In this document: one piece after another, positions 26,554 to 34,572 of the stretch
Numbering within the stretch: the stretch's first letter is position 1
How the letters are laid out: the number at the start of each line of letters is the position of its first letter
Source of the DNA: an uncultured Lachnospiraceae bacterium
Lineage (GTDB): Bacteria; Bacillota; Clostridia; Lachnospirales; Lachnospiraceae
DNA length: 64,000 bases
NCBI GenBank assembly: GCA_947176065.1
Contig: CAMWPB010000018.1
Span: forward strand, 1 to 64,000
Direction of reading: 5' to 3'
The notes under the pieces: generated by a model
What the model was told of the DNA's origin: nothing
The model's input: the letters and a program-made list of their open reading frames with translations, nothing else
The model's database searches: none
Translations under genes and position numbers: made by a program

Positions 26554-26582
26554 TTGCTTTTTACAGCGTATCACGGTACAAT
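26554..26582 (+). promoter_or_regulatory. Possible internal promoter before the GT8 gene
   Basis: TTGCTT at 26554-26559 and TACAAT at 26577-26582 are exactly 17 bases apart. Transcription would start at about the ATG of the GT8 gene (26590), which has no clear ribosome site, so a leaderless message is possible. Read-through from the GT4 genes is the simpler alternative. Confidence 0.3.
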
Positions 26583-26589
26583 AGTGGGT

Positions 26590-27528
26590 ATGGAAATACT
26601 GAGAATAGTTTTTTGTTTTGACGAAAATTTAGTGGCGCAGGTGCAGGCGGCGGCGGCTTCGCTTCTGGATGCCCGCGGCCCGGACGACCATTTTGAGATA
26701 CATTGTGTCTGTACAAAGGCGGCAGGGATTGCGGCAAAGCCGCTGGAGCTGGTTATAAAAAGAAGGGATCCGGCCTCCGGGCTCGTGATGCACTGTGTGG
26801 ACAACCCTTATGAGAAAGCATATCAGGTGAGGGATATTTCGGCGGGCACCTATCTGCGGCTGGCACTGCCGGGTCTTTTGCCGGAGGTGGACCGGATTCT
26901 TTATATGGATGCGGATGTGCTGGTGCGGGATAGTCTGTCACCGCTCTGGGAAACGCCTTTGGAGGGAAAAGCGCTTGCGGCCGTAAAGGGTGCGGTGAAC
27001 CTCTCGGACAAGTGGGAGTGGAACAGCGACAGGCCTTACTGGCATCTGCTTTCGGAGGCGAAGGGCGGCTATATCAATGCAGGCGTTACCCTTCTTAATC
27101 TGGCCGAGGTGAGGAAACGGAGGCTTGCCGCACGTTGGCATGAGATGACGGGAGAGCGGTTCTACTATCAGGATCAGGACATTTTGAATATTACCTGTCA
27201 GGGAGCGATCGCCTACCTTACCCCGAAATATAACAGGCTTGCCTATCTGGAAGATCGGGATTTTGACCGATTTGTGACGGAGGGCATTTATACGCAGGAG
27301 GAGAAGCGGGAGGCGCTGCAGTCCCCGGCCATTATCCATTATGCGGGGGACAAGCCATGGAAACGCTACGACACGAATCTGGGGAATCTGTGGTGGGACT
27401 ATATCAATACACAGCCGGATTTGAAGGATTTGTTTGACGAGGAAAAAGCGCGCCGGTATCACGGTCCGACTCTGGCACAGCGGGCAGTGAGAAAAATGAA
27501 GAAAGTGTTTGGCAGGGAGAAGATATAG
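26590..27528 (+). CDS. GT8 family glycosyltransferase
   Basis: The 312-residue protein is a GT-A retaining enzyme of family GT8 (glycogenin / LPS galactosyltransferase type). The DAD metal motif is in RILYMDADVLVRDSL, the acceptor region YINAGVTLLNL and YYQDQDILN follows, and HYAGDKPWKRY gives the histidine that completes the metal site. The ATG at 26590 is chosen because the family opening (EILRIVFCFDENL) starts there; no strong ribosome site is visible. It follows two GT4 genes and precedes UDP-glucose dehydrogenase, so it probably uses UDP-glucose or UDP-galactose made in this pathway. Confidence 0.9.
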   Translation: MEILRIVFCFDENLVAQVQAAAASLLDARGPDDHFEIHCVCTKAAGIAAKPLELVIKRRDPASGLVMHCVDNPYEKAYQVRDISAGTYLRLALPGLLPEVDRILYMDADVLVRDSLSPLWETPLEGKALAAVKGAVNLSDKWEWNSDRPYWHLLSEAKGGYINAGVTLLNLAEVRKRRLAARWHEMTGERFYYQDQDILNITCQGAIAYLTPKYNRLAYLEDRDFDRFVTEGIYTQEEKREALQSPAIIHYAGDKPWKRYDTNLGNLWWDYINTQPDLKDLFDEEKARRYHGPTLAQRAVRKMKKVFGREKI

Positions 27529-27530
27529 AA

Positions 27531-27595
27531 ACGCGAACAGTACTTCTGAAGCACTAAGTTTCGCGTAGGAGAATGCTTGAAAAGCAGCATTTTCC
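27531..27595 (+). repeat. Structured intergenic element, copy A
   Basis: ACGCGAA pairs perfectly with TTCGCGT (27560-27566) and encloses the core AGTACTTCTGAAGCACTAAG. A second hairpin follows directly: GGAGAATGCT with AGCATTTTCC (one G-T pair). It begins three bases after the stop of the GT8 gene. The same order of parts recurs at 46043 and 62100. There is no T tract, so it is not an ordinary terminator. Confidence 0.65.
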
Positions 27596-27631
27596 ATGTG
27601 GAAAAACAGGAAAGGGATACGGTAACGGAGT

Positions 27632-28942
27632 ATGAAAATTGCGGTAGCGGGAACGGGATATGTAGGTCTGGTAGCGGGTGTGTGCTTTGCGGAAAAGGGA
27701 CATGACGTCACCTGTGTGGATGTGGATGAAAAGAAAGTGAAAATGATGGAGGCCGGAAACAGTCCTATCTTCGAGGAAGGGCTGGAGGAGCTGATGCAGA
27801 AGAATAACGCTGCGGGAAGGCTTCACTATACCACGGATTATGCCGAAGCTTACCGTGATAAGGACGCCATTTTTATCGGGGTTGGCACGCCGGAGCAGCC
27901 GGACGGCTCCGCCAACCTGAATTATATCGCGACGGTTTCAAGACAGATCGCGGAATCTGTGGAGCGCGATTGTCTGGTGGTTGTGAAATCCACGGTGCCC
28001 GTCGGCACGAATGATAAAGTAGAGCAGTTTATCCACGATTTTCTGACGCGGGATGTGAAGGTGGAGGTGGCCTCCAACCCGGAGTTTCTGGCGCAGGGCT
28101 CCGCGGTGCACGATACCCTGCACGCCGCCCGCATTATCATAGGTACGGAGAGCAAGGAGGCGGAGGCTCTTTTAAAGAAAATTTACGAGCCGTTTGGGCT
28201 GCCCATTGTGTCCGTGAACAGACGCTCCGCAGAGATGATCAAGTATGCGTCGAATGATTTTCTGGCGCTGAAAATTTCCTATATGAACGATATCGCCAAT
28301 CTCTGTGAACTGGTGGGAGCGGATATTGACGCGGTGGCGGAGGGCATGAGCTATGACGCGCGTATCGGCGCGAATTTCTTAAAGGCCGGGATCGGTTACG
28401 GCGGAAGCTGTTTCCCCAAGGATACGAAGGCGCTTAAATATCTGGCCAAGCAGTACGGTTATCAGCTTAAGACCGTGGAAGCCGCTGTTGATGTGAATGC
28501 CATGCAGAAAACGAGGCTTTACCAGAAGGCATGCAAGCGGATGATTACCTTTGAAGGACTGAAGGTGGCGGTGCTGGGGCTTGCCTTCAAGCCGGGGACA
28601 GATGATCTACGAGAAGCGCCTGCCCTCGACAATGTGAAGCTGCTTTTGGAAAACGGCGCGCAGATTGTGGCCTATGATCCGGTGGCGGCGGATAATTTCC
28701 GCAAGGTTTATCCCGAGGGGGCAGTTGGCAGAGGCTCTATTTCCTACGCGGACACGCCCGAGGAAACGCTTGCGGACGCTAACATCTGTTTTGTGTTTAC
28801 GGAGTGGGAGCAGATCCGCTCCCTGTCGCCGGAAACCTTTAAGGAGCGGATGCGGATACCGCTCGTGTATGACGGGCGCAACGTCTTTGACGTGAAAGGT
28901 ATGAAGGAAGCGGGAATCGAATATTACAGCATAGGGCGGTAA
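27632..28942 (+). CDS. ugd: UDP-glucose 6-dehydrogenase
   Basis: The 436-residue protein oxidises UDP-glucose twice with NAD to UDP-glucuronate in the cytoplasm. The Rossmann motif GTGYVGLVAG opens the protein, followed by VDVDEKKV. The catalytic cysteine is C260 in GYGGSCFPKDTKAL, and a second nucleotide-binding domain carries VLGLAFKPGTDDLREAP. Length is normal for the family. GTAACGGAG supplies the ribosome site. The next gene encodes the matching UDP-glucuronate 4-epimerase, so the pair makes UDP-glucuronate and UDP-galacturonate for the surrounding glycosyltransferases. Structured element copy A occupies the gap upstream and could influence its expression. Confidence 0.95.
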   Translation: MKIAVAGTGYVGLVAGVCFAEKGHDVTCVDVDEKKVKMMEAGNSPIFEEGLEELMQKNNAAGRLHYTTDYAEAYRDKDAIFIGVGTPEQPDGSANLNYIATVSRQIAESVERDCLVVVKSTVPVGTNDKVEQFIHDFLTRDVKVEVASNPEFLAQGSAVHDTLHAARIIIGTESKEAEALLKKIYEPFGLPIVSVNRRSAEMIKYASNDFLALKISYMNDIANLCELVGADIDAVAEGMSYDARIGANFLKAGIGYGGSCFPKDTKALKYLAKQYGYQLKTVEAAVDVNAMQKTRLYQKACKRMITFEGLKVAVLGLAFKPGTDDLREAPALDNVKLLLENGAQIVAYDPVAADNFRKVYPEGAVGRGSISYADTPEETLADANICFVFTEWEQIRSLSPETFKERMRIPLVYDGRNVFDVKGMKEAGIEYYSIGR

Positions 28943-28961
28943 GCGGCGGAAAGGAGCGGCG

Positions 28962-29954
28962 GTGAAAGAGTTAGATCCCTCTAAGACATATCTGATTACC
29001 GGCGGCGCGGGCTTTATCGGATTTCATTTATCCAAAAGCCTTCTGGAGAAAGGCGCGCGGGTGATCGGTTTTGACAATATGAATGATTACTATGACGTAA
29101 GGCTGAAGGAGGACCGGCTGGCCAAGCTGTATTACTATGACAATTACAGCTTCGTCAAGGGCGATCTGGCAGATAATGCGGATGTGTTCCGGGTGTTTCA
29201 GGAATATCACCCGAATATCGTAGTGAATCTTGGGGCGCAGGCGGGCGTCCGTTACAGCATTGACAATCCGTCAGCTTACATGGAGTCCAATATGATGGGT
29301 TTTTTCCATATCTTAGAGGGCTGTCGGTATTTTCCCGTGGAGCATCTGGTGTACGCGTCGTCCAGTTCCGTTTACGGGGGCAATGAGAAAGTGCCCTTTT
29401 CCACGGAGGATAAGGTGGATGAGCCGGTAAGTCTCTATGCGGCCACGAAGAAATCCAATGAGCTGATGGCCCATGCTTACAGCAAGCTTTTTGCGATTCC
29501 CGTGACGGGGCTGCGCTTTTTCACGGTCTACGGGCCGTTTGGCAGGCCGGATATGGCGTATTTTAAGTTTACGAAAAAAATCCTTGCGGGAGAGCCGATT
29601 CAGGTTTATAACCGCGGCGATATGATGCGGGATTTCACTTATATCGACGATATTGTGCGGGGTGTGGAAAACATTCTCTGCAATCCGCCCGAAAAGAACG
29701 AAAAGGGCGCGTTCTATAAGCTCTACAATATCGGCAATAATAAGCCTGTGAAGCTGATGGATTATATAGAGACGCTGGAGCGGTGTCTTGGGATGGAGGC
29801 GAAGAAGGAGTATCTGCCCATGCAGCCCGGCGACGTGTACCAGACCTATGCGGACGTCACGGATCTGATGCGGGATTATGACTTTAAGCCGGAAACTTCC
29901 ATTGAGGAAGGGCTGCAGAAATTCGTGGACTGGTACCGGGAATACTACCGCTAA
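28962..29954 (+). CDS. UDP-glucuronate 4-epimerase-like SDR enzyme
   Basis: The 330-residue extended-SDR protein has ITGGAGFIGFHLSKSL at the NAD site, the YASSSSVYGG serine region and the catalytic YxxxK (Y159, K163 in YAATKKSNE). The NMNDYYDVRLKEDRL segment and RFFTVYGPFGRPDMA are typical of CapI-type UDP-glucuronate 4-epimerases rather than GalE. It would convert UDP-glucuronate from the adjacent dehydrogenase to UDP-galacturonate. A GTG start is used, with AAAGGAG six bases upstream. Other NDP-sugar epimerisations are possible, but the pairing with ugd makes this the best call. Confidence 0.88.
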   Translation: MKELDPSKTYLITGGAGFIGFHLSKSLLEKGARVIGFDNMNDYYDVRLKEDRLAKLYYYDNYSFVKGDLADNADVFRVFQEYHPNIVVNLGAQAGVRYSIDNPSAYMESNMMGFFHILEGCRYFPVEHLVYASSSSVYGGNEKVPFSTEDKVDEPVSLYAATKKSNELMAHAYSKLFAIPVTGLRFFTVYGPFGRPDMAYFKFTKKILAGEPIQVYNRGDMMRDFTYIDDIVRGVENILCNPPEKNEKGAFYKLYNIGNNKPVKLMDYIETLERCLGMEAKKEYLPMQPGDVYQTYADVTDLMRDYDFKPETSIEEGLQKFVDWYREYYR

Positions 29955-29993
29955 ACAGTTCAGCCAGAGCGTATGATATCGAGGAAGAAAACA

Positions 29994-30968
29994 ATGAGAG
30001 AAATCCCCATTTTATATTTGGTAGTACCCTGCTATAACGAGGAGGAAGTGGTGGAGAAGACCGCCGCCGTTATGGGGGAAAAGCTGTCCCGTCTTGAGCG
30101 GGAAGAGAAGATAGCGAAAGGCTCCAAAGTCATGTTTGTCAATGACGGGAGCAGGGATAAAACCCTGCAGCTTCTGCACGGGATCGCCGCGAAAGACAGG
30201 CGGTTTTCCGTGGTGAGTCTGGCAGGGAATTATGGCCACCAGAGCGCGATTTTAGCCGGGATGATGACGGCGAGAAAATATGCGGATGTGGTCGTTACCA
30301 TTGACGCGGATTTACAGCAGGATATCGAGGCGCTGGATTCCTTTTTAAAATGCTATATGGAGGGATGCGAGGTAGTCTACGGTGTGCGCAACGACAGGCA
30401 TTCCGACGGCCTTTTTAAGAAAGCTACGGCGACTGCTTACTATAAGCTGATGCATATGCTGGGCAGCACGGTGATGACGAACCATGCGGACTACCGCCTG
30501 ATGTCGAAGAAAGCGCTGGACGCGCTGTCGGAGTATGGCGAAGCCAATCTTTTTCTGCGCGGGCTGATCCCTACCATGGGCTTTCCCTCCGATGTGGTGT
30601 ACTTTGACGTAAAGGCAAGAGAGGCGGGACATTCCAAATATACGCTGAGTAAAATGATGACGCTGGCGCTTGACGGCATTACTTCCATGAGCGTACGCCC
30701 GCTCAGACTGATCGGCGGCCTCGGATTTTTAATGTTTCTGTTCAGCGTGGTGATGTGTGTGATCGGCCTTGTGGATTGGGCCATGGGGAACAATGTGCCG
30801 GGCTATACCACGACCCTGATTGTGTCTCTGGTGATCGGCGGGATCACCCTTTTATCGCTGGGAATTATCGGGGAATATGTGGGCAAGATTTATATGGAAA
30901 CCAAGCACAGACCCAGATATATTATTGATACGCTGGTATGGCGTGAAAATGAAGGAGAGGAGCAGTAA
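29994..30968 (+). CDS. Polyprenyl-phosphate glycosyltransferase, GtrB/DPM1-like
   Basis: The 324-residue protein has a cytoplasmic GT2 domain (VPCYNEEEVVEKT; DAD in VTIDADLQQD) and two C-terminal membrane helices ending in GIIGEYVGKIYMETKHRPRY, the standard GtrB/ArnC-like ending. Such enzymes charge polyprenyl phosphate with a single sugar from a nucleotide donor; the product is flipped and used by GT-C enzymes. The ATG at 29994 with GAGGA eight bases upstream is preferred to the one at 29973. The window contains many GT-C-like proteins and a GtrA protein that could use its product. Confidence 0.9.
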   Translation: MREIPILYLVVPCYNEEEVVEKTAAVMGEKLSRLEREEKIAKGSKVMFVNDGSRDKTLQLLHGIAAKDRRFSVVSLAGNYGHQSAILAGMMTARKYADVVVTIDADLQQDIEALDSFLKCYMEGCEVVYGVRNDRHSDGLFKKATATAYYKLMHMLGSTVMTNHADYRLMSKKALDALSEYGEANLFLRGLIPTMGFPSDVVYFDVKAREAGHSKYTLSKMMTLALDGITSMSVRPLRLIGGLGFLMFLFSVVMCVIGLVDWAMGNNVPGYTTTLIVSLVIGGITLLSLGIIGEYVGKIYMETKHRPRYIIDTLVWRENEGEEQ

Positions 30969-30979
30969 GGGATTTCGAC

Positions 30980-31909
30980 ATGAGTAAACCGGATATTCAC
31001 GCGGATGATTACGCGCTTACCTTAAATACTTCAAGGGATATGCTGGAATGCATGCGGAAGGGGCGGCTTGACAGCATCAGTATTGTACCGAATATGAGCT
31101 GCTTTGAAGAATGCATGGATCTGTTTTGCGGGGAGATACCGAAGCTCCCCTTTTTGCCGCTGATGTCGGTGCATCTGGATTTTGTGGAGGGAAGAAGTCT
31201 GGCGGGAAGAGCGAATACCCCCGATCTGACAAAGCCTGACAGCGATCTGATGGGACTTGGCTGGGGCGGCCTTTTTGCGGCGTCTTATCTGCCAAATAAG
31301 AGAAAGAAGATCAAGGCACAGTTAAAGTGCGAGATCAAAGCCCAGCTTGCAAAAGTGCAGGGGGCGATAAAAAAGTGTATGGAAATCGCGGCCGCAAGCG
31401 GGGTTCCCTGTGGACAGAAGGGGCTTCGGGTGGACAGCCACCAGCATGCCCACATGATTCCCGTGGTGTGGGAGGCTGTTCTGGAAGTGGTGCGCGAGGA
31501 AGGGTATGCGTTAGAGTATATCCGCAATTCCAAAGAAGTGCTGGGGATATTTCTGACAGATGTGTCACTTTACAAGACGTACCGGCCTGTGAATTTTGTG
31601 AAAAACAGGCTTTTGGCTCTATACTCCCACAAGGCGGACCGCTTTTGCAAAGCCAACGGAATGAAGCAGATGTATCTCTGGGGACTTGTGATGAGCGGAC
31701 GGATGGATACAGAGAGAATCGAGCGGCTTTACGGGAAAATGAAGCGAAAGGCAGAGCGGGACAAAAGGACGCTTGAAGTTTTATTTCATCCGGGCATTAC
31801 CCTGCCGGAGGAAGTGACGCCTGAGATCGCGAAGGAGGCGGCGGAGGATTTTTATCTCCGGGAAGACAGGCATGTGGAGAAGAAGGCGGTGCTGGGCGTG
31901 GAGTGGTGA
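30980..31909 (+). CDS. ChbG/HpnK (YdjC) family deacetylase
   Basis: The 309-residue protein carries the two metal motifs of this family: HADDYALT near residues 7-14 and DSHQHAHM in the middle. Members remove acetyl groups from chitooligosaccharides or from hopanoid-linked amino sugars. There is no signal peptide, so the substrate is cytoplasmic, perhaps a lipid-linked GlcNAc unit made by the upstream GT genes. It is 11 bases after the GtrB-like gene and the last of this operon. A second, unrelated deacetylase is at 2488. Confidence 0.87.
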   Translation: MSKPDIHADDYALTLNTSRDMLECMRKGRLDSISIVPNMSCFEECMDLFCGEIPKLPFLPLMSVHLDFVEGRSLAGRANTPDLTKPDSDLMGLGWGGLFAASYLPNKRKKIKAQLKCEIKAQLAKVQGAIKKCMEIAAASGVPCGQKGLRVDSHQHAHMIPVVWEAVLEVVREEGYALEYIRNSKEVLGIFLTDVSLYKTYRPVNFVKNRLLALYSHKADRFCKANGMKQMYLWGLVMSGRMDTERIERLYGKMKRKAERDKRTLEVLFHPGITLPEEVTPEIAKEAAEDFYLREDRHVEKKAVLGVEW

Positions 31910-31997
31910 CGGCGGTGCGTGTCTTATGCTGTGTTTGTGAGGAAAAGGGTGTGTGACACGGATTTGGAAAAAGGTGAATTATCAGGTTAAAAATGTT

Positions 31998-32050
31998 GGA
32001 AAAATGTGCAAAAATGATTGAAAACCCCGGAAAAATGTGCAATACTGATT
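31998..32050 (+). repeat. Direct repeat upstream of the AAA ATPase gene
   Basis: GGAAAAATGTGCAAAAATGATT at 31998-32019 recurs as a near-copy (two mismatches) at 32029-32050, 31 bases apart. The pair lies directly before the ribosome site. It may be a binding site for a regulator or a trace of slippage. The sequence is much richer in A than its surroundings. Confidence 0.5.
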
Positions 32051-32076
32051 TTGAGCACATAAAAGGGGGTATTCCG

Positions 32077-33369
32077 TTGAAACGCAGCACTATTCAGAAT
32101 CTGATAGACTGGAAATCCAGCGAAGACCGAAAGCCCATGGTATTAAAGGGTGCACGTCAGGTTGGCAAAACATGGCTTATGAAGGAATTTGGACAGAACT
32201 GTTACGACAGCTTTGTCTATTTCAATTTTGACGAAGAGGATGAACTGAAGTCCATCTTTGAAGCAAATAAGAATCCGCATCGGATTATTGAACTCCTCTC
32301 CATGATTGCGGGTGAAAAAATTCTTCCGGGTGAAACACTTGTTATTTTCGATGAGATACAGGAATGCCCGGAGGCACTGAATGCCTTGAAATATTTCAGG
32401 GAGAAAGCCAATGATTATCATGTCATTGCCGCCGGCAGTCTGCTTGGAACGCTCCTTGCAAAGCCGAAATCTTATCCGGTCGGTATGGTAAATCTGCTTG
32501 ATATCTTCCCGCTGACCTTTGACGAATTTCTCTGTGCGGTCGACCCGGCACTCTATGACTATTATGCCGGTATTCAGAAAAACCAGCAGATCGAAGATAT
32601 TTTCCACAATCGTCTGCTTGAGGCATACAACTATTATCTTATCATCGGCGGTATGCCCGAATGTGTCGCTTCCTGGGTCAGGTACAGGGATCCGATGAAA
32701 ATATCGCAGATACAGCATGAACTGATAGAAGTTTACGAAAATGATTTCTCAAAACACAACGGCAAAGTGAACAGCGGACGTATTCTTATGGTGTTCCGCA
32801 GCATAGTCACACAGCTCGCCAAGCCCAATGAGAAATTCATGTACGGCGCTGTCCGCGAGGGCGGCAGGGCGCGTGATTTTGAGGAGGCGATCGAGTGGCT
32901 TGTATCTGCCGGGATGTTAAATCGTGTTTACAATGTCTCCAAAATGGAACATCCTCTTTCTGCTTTTGACAAACTGGATCAGTTTAAACTTTTTGTATTT
33001 GACACCGGGCTTCTCAAGCACATGGCGGGTATTGACAACAGTGCCATTCTTTTAAAAACTGACTACCAGTTCAAAGGACCTTTGACAGAGAATTATTGTT
33101 TACAGCAGCTTCGGGGGCAGTTTGAGATTGCACCCCGCTATTTTTCTGATAAGAATCATGAAATTGATTTTGCACTGCAGCATGGCACAGAGATTATTCC
33201 CGTTGAAGTAAAGGGCGGGGAGGACAAATCTGCCCCGTCTTTCAAAAAATATATTGCTGACCAGCGCCCCGAATACGCGCTCCGTTTCTCAAAAAGAGGT
33301 TATCGGAAAGATGGACAAATTACCAACCTTCCCCTATACCTTGCGAGGAGAACAAAGGAACTGCTTTGA
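32077..33369 (+). CDS. AAA ATPase with DUF4143 domain
   Basis: The 430-residue protein has Walker A GARQVGKT (25-32), Walker B LVIFDEIQ (88-95) and an arginine-rich sensor area, followed by a DUF4143 C-terminal half that includes HEIDFALQ and IIPVEVKGGED, residues resembling a PD-(D/E)XK nuclease core. The function of this widespread family is unsettled; links to DNA or toxin-like activity have been suggested. I start it at TTG 32077, with AAAGGGGG seven bases upstream, because the family begins with a K-R-x-I-x-x-L-I-x-W pattern there. Codon use and lower GC differ from both neighbours, and it has no obvious role in glycan synthesis, so it is probably an insertion. Confidence 0.85.
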   Translation: MKRSTIQNLIDWKSSEDRKPMVLKGARQVGKTWLMKEFGQNCYDSFVYFNFDEEDELKSIFEANKNPHRIIELLSMIAGEKILPGETLVIFDEIQECPEALNALKYFREKANDYHVIAAGSLLGTLLAKPKSYPVGMVNLLDIFPLTFDEFLCAVDPALYDYYAGIQKNQQIEDIFHNRLLEAYNYYLIIGGMPECVASWVRYRDPMKISQIQHELIEVYENDFSKHNGKVNSGRILMVFRSIVTQLAKPNEKFMYGAVREGGRARDFEEAIEWLVSAGMLNRVYNVSKMEHPLSAFDKLDQFKLFVFDTGLLKHMAGIDNSAILLKTDYQFKGPLTENYCLQQLRGQFEIAPRYFSDKNHEIDFALQHGTEIIPVEVKGGEDKSAPSFKKYIADQRPEYALRFSKRGYRKDGQITNLPLYLARRTKELL

Positions 33370-33379
33370 TACACGTATG

Positions 33380-34369
33380 TCACTCGCGGATTACTTCCCG
33401 CAGCTCCGGCACTTCTTCCGCTATCATTTCCATAAAATACGCGGCCCCTTCCGCATTTAAATGATCCGAGTCCGAAAAATAAGTCAGATTTTCACTGAAT
33501 CGGGCATCGTGGGAGTAGTCATAATAACTGACACCTGTGTCAGATGCAATGCGGTTGACTGTGCCGTAAAAGCGGTCTAAAAACTCCTCGGACACCGGGT
33601 CGTTATAGTAAACAGAAAATGGCGTGGTGATGAGCACGGGCGTAAGCTCGTGCTTTTTGCAGTAGTCGATCAGGGAGAGGAGCTGCTCTTCCCGTTCCGG
33701 TAAAAACAGATTATCCTTATTGTTAAAATGGCGGTCATAGCGGGCCGCTGCCCGGCTGGCAAATTCCGCGACGGCGGCCTCATCCATCCCGGACGGCTCC
33801 GAATCTCCTTCCGCGGCAAATACCTTGAGGGAAGGGGAAAAATCGGGCAGCAGCTTCAGGAGATCCTCCCCGGCGGAGAGGATGGGAAGTCTGGTGGTTA
33901 CGATATCCGTATAGAGGTCGTAATCGGGCACATTTTTGGGGGAGAGACAGTGGTAGTATTTCACGGACAACGCCTGCGTCTCGGTTTCGTTCACCGTCTC
34001 GTTGTTGAAGGAAAAGTAGGAGACGGGGATAAACACCACGCATCCTTCGTCCAGATACGCGCCATACTCCTTTAACAGAGCCAGATCGTACTGGTAAGTC
34101 TGGCTCACACTGCCGAAGTTAAAGCAGGAAAACCCCTCTTCCGTCAGACCGTCATAGATAAAGTCATATGCCCCGTGGGAGCTGCCCACATTGGCGATCT
34201 CCACCTCATCTATCTGGTTTCCCAACATCCGCAGATTCCACATATCCATATATTTTTCATCGTCGATCCTGCGATAAGGAATGTTCAGGAGAAATAAAAT
34301 CAAAACCGCCGCCCCAGGGATGGCAATACACTTTATAATAAATACGAGGATTGTTTTTTTTCTGTTCAT
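33380..34369 (-). CDS. Membrane-anchored SGNH-like O-acyltransferase partner
   Basis: The 329-residue product has one N-terminal membrane helix (8-29) and an outside SGNH-fold domain. The nucleophile loop is probably VGSSHGAYDF (GSS at 62-64), and the catalytic Asp-His pair is in DSDHLNAEGA near the end, as in DltD and AlgJ/AlgX proteins that work with MBOAT acyltransferases. Its MBOAT partner is likely the gene at 34573, upstream on the same strand. The TTG at 34405 is rejected in favour of ATG 34369, which has AAAGGG eight bases upstream. It converges with the AAA gene ten bases away. Confidence 0.83.
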   Translation of the reverse strand: MNRKKTILVFIIKCIAIPGAAVLILFLLNIPYRRIDDEKYMDMWNLRMLGNQIDEVEIANVGSSHGAYDFIYDGLTEEGFSCFNFGSVSQTYQYDLALLKEYGAYLDEGCVVFIPVSYFSFNNETVNETETQALSVKYYHCLSPKNVPDYDLYTDIVTTRLPILSAGEDLLKLLPDFSPSLKVFAAEGDSEPSGMDEAAVAEFASRAAARYDRHFNNKDNLFLPEREEQLLSLIDYCKKHELTPVLITTPFSVYYNDPVSEEFLDRFYGTVNRIASDTGVSYYDYSHDARFSENLTYFSDSDHLNAEGAAYFMEMIAEEVPELREVIRE

Positions 34370-34413
34370 TTTGTTAGCCCTTTTTATAATAGCAATATTT
34401 CTCAACCTGTACT

Positions 34414-34548
34414 AATTGTGTGGGTGAAATAAACATAAGCAGACCCTTGAAAAACGTTGGTACTTGGTGAGGTATTTTCGAACCTAGTACCATTACGTTT
34501 GGAACGGAGCGAAAGCGTGTCTGCGATGATTATTTCACTCGCACAATT
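34414..34548 (-). repeat. Structured long-stem element between MBOAT and SGNH genes
   Basis: The two ends are imperfect inverted repeats of about 33 bases: AATTGTG plus GTGAAATAA at the left and TATTTCAC plus CACAATT at the right. Inside, AACGT-GGTACT-GGT pairs with ACC-AGTACC-ACGTT around a TTTTCGA loop, and a GAGCGAAAGC segment lies on one side. The whole is about 135 bases and could be a MITE-like mobile element or a structured RNA in the message running from the MBOAT to the SGNH gene. I found no second copy in this window. Confidence 0.6.
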
Positions 34549-34572
34549 TCTATAGATTAGAATCATCACTTC

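Noticed and set aside
27569..27595. The final hairpin of the structured element as an ordinary terminator
   Set aside because: None of the three copies has a T tract, and the hairpin is always attached to the same upstream stem structure.
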